31,013 nt of DNA from Porphyra umbilicalis (Eukaryota > Rhodophyta > Bangiophyceae > Bangiales > Bangiaceae). Under the pieces are notes generated by a model, which did not search any database, was not told where the DNA came from, and saw nothing but the letters and a program-made list of their open reading frames with translations. The stretch spans positions 1 through 31,013 of the forward strand of contig KV919285.1 in assembly GCA_002049455.2 (NCBI GenBank), written 5' to 3'. Positions 28,187-31,013 of the stretch are shown one piece after another; the stretch's first letter is position 1, and each line of letters starts with the position of its first letter. The translations under genes and the position numbers were made by a program.

Positions 28187-30360
28187 GGCACCCACGGGGA
28201 TGGGGGGGGGGGAAAGAGACCGTCGGTAAGGGGTGCCGGGACGAGCAGCCAGGTGGAGACTGGGGGGACCACCAGAGGAGAGTGCGTGGGGGGGACACAG
28301 ATAGCGTAGTGCGGCGTGCTGCAGAGGGGACGACGCAGCCGCGGTCGGGATGTACATACAGACACCGGCGGGGACGGTCCACGCTGAGCCCACGCGACCA
28401 CCCGCGCCGCGCGGACGCTGTGGAGACAGATCGTCCGCTCGCCGAGCGACGCTCGGACAGAGGGTGCAACGTGTGCGGCTGGGTGCAATCTTCCCCATCA
28501 CAGATTGTGTGGAACACGTCGGTGCGACATGCAAAGTTCTGTATGGACGGCCAATCACGGACCTCTCGCGGTCCGAGCATCCCCAAGCCACCCCTCCCGG
28601 CACATGGTGTCGTTTCTCCTATGCCCATTCATTCACTGTACCACCCCGACCCGCGACTTGTTGCTCTTCGCCCTCCAGCGCGGGATGGAATGACAGGACG
28701 CTTGCAGGTACACAGAGCGTACGGGAGGCCAGCATGTACACGGCGGAGGCGCGTGGCAGATGCTTCAACCGTATCGGACACAGAAGAAAGTGAAAAGCCG
28801 TGGGAGGTGAAGGACCAGGCATGCAGGCGCCAGTGGCGTGGGCGGTGCCTATCGCCTTCACAAGGTCCGTCCCCTTGCTGCACCAGTTGCTCGACTTTCC
28901 CGGCGGTTGTCCCCACCCTGTGTGTGTAGCACAACGGGCATGACGTTCGCCTCGTTGTTCACCCCGATCCGCGTTCTCTCCAATCCGTCTCGCAGTCACC
29001 GATATCCTTGTACACTGCCGACAGACCGCCGTGTGTCCATAACAGCAGGCCCATGGTCACTGCATGAACGGGTGCGGCGCGTTGGAGACGCACAATGGCG
29101 TCGGCTGCCAGCATGGAGCGCCATGCGAATCTACTGAACAGTATCCGGATACAGTACTGCCAAAGAGGGAAGAGTGGACGACCACCCACCACGAAGGATC
29201 ACGAGGTCACAACGCGCCTGCGATCCGGCCGGTGCTGCCGCAACCACACAATGCCACCCCCAGTTAATACACTGATAGAGCGGACATTGGGATTCTCGGC
29301 TATCCATTGGCTAGCAGTGGGGGTGTCAGCTAAATGTCACTTGTATGCAATCGTGGCACGGTAATAATCGACTTTCTGCAGGCGTGTCATTTCTTGTATG
29401 AGCTGTCTCACGCAATGACTCTCCATTGCGTCTGTGCCGGCCTCCGTCGACACGAATTGCAAAGGAGGTACCAGAACAATGTCCGAAACCATCGACCCTC
29501 TTTCAAACGACTCCGCTGATAGCATGCACTACAGGCACCCCTGTGCACCCCACTGGGCTTCTTCCAGCCCGCTACACTGCACCGGCGCAGGAGCGTTGCG
29601 ATAAGAAACGTGCACTTAGCAGCGTTCTTCAACGGCCCGTCGTTTCGCCTTGCCAGCGACGCCTCCGCCGCCGCGTTATTGCGCAGACATTCTTGGTGAC
29701 ACGACACAGACACAGATGCGCGGTCTTGCTGAGGGAAAAGAGTGCGTAGAGAGGCTGAACCGGAGTCGTTGTGGACAGCCGGACAAAAGAGCCAGACACA
29801 AATGCACCATGCAAAAGGACAAGATAGCCCCAGCGACCATACCGAAAAAATCGAGGTCAGCACAGGGGACCCACGCGGGGCCAGTGGTACCCCACGAGTT
29901 CCTCTCTCAGATGCAGTAAAGAACAGGGAAAGTTGATGTTGCTTTTTTATTGCTTTTTTGACAAACGTGCAGGTACCACTGGGAGCAAGGCGGTGGAGGA
30001 GGTAGGAAGGCTAACGACGCCATGTCTGTGGGGTCACCAGGCGCGAAAAAACATACTCAGATCACGGGGGGTACAGACATATCCCTGTGGAAGCCGCCTA
30101 ATCACTCTGCTGCTGCACAGAGATGGGGGGAGAGGGGGGGCGGCGGCTCGTAGGCGCTAGTCTTCGTTGTTGCAAGACGTCTGCAAAAGGCACAAATTGT
30201 TCACGTGTCCACTGTAATGGTGAAACGTGTTCAGATCCCAATGTCCGCCCTTAACTGGGGGTGATGCGTGTGTCTGCTCGCCCATCCGCTTGCCAAGCGT
30301 CATCAGGGCCACGTGTAACCCTGACCCATCACGCACTTGCCTCCGTCCCCACGGCGTGGA
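28187..30360. other. Lower-GC intergenic region upstream of the lipid kinase
   Basis: About 2.2 kb. The first 400 bases are GC-rich leader and promoter of the kinase. From about 28480 to 30150 the base composition is nearly balanced, unlike the genes around it. Reading frames on both strands are short, at most about 150 codons, and I recognise none. No tRNA-like or snRNA-like sequence was seen. GTGTCAGCTAA at 29323-29333 resembles a word pair at 25352-25385. Confidence 0.5.
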
Positions 30361-30373
30361 ATTACCGCGCGAC

Positions 30374-30415
30374 GCCTCATCACTTTTATCTCGGGCCTCA
30401 TCACGTAAATCTCGG
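30374..30415 (+). repeat. 21-bp tandem repeat, 2 units, in a candidate promoter
   Basis: GCCTCATCAC plus three variable bases plus (T/A)ATCTCGG occurs twice head to tail (30374-30394, 30395-30415). It lies about 600 bases before the candidate start at 31004 and could be a paired cis-element, but function is not shown. Confidence 0.7.
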
Positions 30416-31003
30416 GGGGCCGCCCAAGCGAAACGTCCCCGCCTCTCATTTCCACCGCCGGGCGGGGCAGCACGCGGCTCGGGCGCCCGTGGCGACACCA
30501 ACAGTCGCGGTGGCGCCCAGATGCACGCCCAAACGGCGCGTCGAGCGGCGCCGACAACCGCCACCGGCCCCGGTTGGTGCGTGCGGGGGGGGGGGGCGGG
30601 GGAACCACCGCGCCACACCACCGGCTCCGCGGTGGGCTCGGTCCGGCGCGGCGGAGGGAGTGGCAGCACCCCCCCTGCACACGCCCCGCTTTGGCCGCCT
30701 GCGCGGTCGGGGCGGGCCGCGCGCCGCCACGGGCGGCGGCGGCTGGACGTGAGCCTGCACGCCGCGCCGCGCGACCCGCCGTCTACTTTGCGGTGTGCCC
30801 GACCAGCCGCCCCTTCCGCCACCCGCCTCTGCTGGCCTTGTCGCCCCCGAGTGCGCTCCTTCATCCCCCTCGTACCCCGTCCGTCGCGCGTTGGACATCT
30901 GTACCTTCGCCGCGACGCGCCGCCCGTCTGGCCCCCCATCCGCTCCCTCCCCCCCCCCCCCCGACCCCCCCGACCCCCCCGACCCCTCCCGCGGCCGGTC
31001 GCC

Positions 31004-31013
31004 ATGGCGACCT
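31004..31013 (+). CDS. Possible 5' end of a plus-strand gene cut by the window edge
   Basis: The last ten bases begin ATGGCGACC in a strong context (gtcgccATGG), identical in form to the RBR and kinase starts. The preceding bases (about 30780-31000) are C-rich, with a C run and CCCGACCC repeats like other leaders here. Only three codons are visible, so this is a start-context argument. The overlapping minus-strand frame (31005 down to 30157) is Arg/Gly-rich and less convincing. Confidence 0.3.

Noticed and set aside
1..31013. CRISPR arrays, tRNA, rRNA, operons, bacterial promoters or terminators
   Set aside because: Repeats are head-to-tail without spacers, no tRNA- or rRNA-like sequence was seen, and the gene set and start contexts are eukaryotic.

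Overview
The window is about 31 kb of very GC-rich nuclear DNA from a photosynthetic eukaryote. It carries a nuclear import receptor, a mitochondrial-type AAA metalloprotease, a plastid DnaJ-type zinc-finger protein, an RBR ubiquitin ligase and a plastid-type lipid kinase of bacterial style. The recognisable genes are single-exon or nearly so. Their starts have Kozak-like contexts (accATG or gccATGG), and nothing resembles an operon or ribosome binding site. Intron-poor, GC-rich, simple-repeat-rich genes with both plastid and mitochondrial targeting fit a bangiophyte red alga (Porphyra/Pyropia type) best. That assignment is inference, not proof.

Layout. 1-1417: a repeat block with a 15-bp minisatellite, bounded by diverged inverted repeats. 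1817-5944 (+): a 1375-aa low-complexity protein with 62 tandem 9-residue units (EPPPVDAYA type) and an acidic tail. About 6854-10940 (+): a second, strongly diverged copy of the same locus, with an N-terminal piece at 7222-7569 and an acidic 3' piece at 9847-10941. Between these pieces lies a 1.4-kb element with 19-bp terminal inverted repeats (7702-9109). 11558-14338 (-): importin beta-1. 15261-18191 (+): m-AAA (FtsH/AFG3-type) protease, divergent from importin. 18547-19184 (-): DnaJ-type zinc-finger protein with plastid and twin-arginine lumen targeting. 20348-21375 (+): secreted Cys-rich protein made of two modules with identical cysteine spacing plus a third Cys-rich tail. 21719-24488 (-): RBR E3 ligase with two SUMO-interacting-motif-like segments near its N terminus and a C-terminal zinc-finger-like region. 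26783-28186 (-): YegS-like lipid kinase. 28187-31003: lower-GC intergenic DNA ending in a candidate leader. 31004: a possible start codon of a further + strand gene cut by the window edge.

The genes are housekeeping and organelle-maintenance functions that do not form one pathway. The most unusual parts are the paired repeat-protein locus with its embedded transposon-like element, the SIM-bearing RBR ligase and the Cys-module secreted protein. Three genes (zinc finger, Cys-rich, RBR) need reading-frame changes, and suitable G/C homopolymers of 9-19 bases lie where the frames can be joined. The changes are in each case equivalent to one missing base per break, so sequencing undercalls are the leading explanation and the deduced proteins should be read with that in mind.
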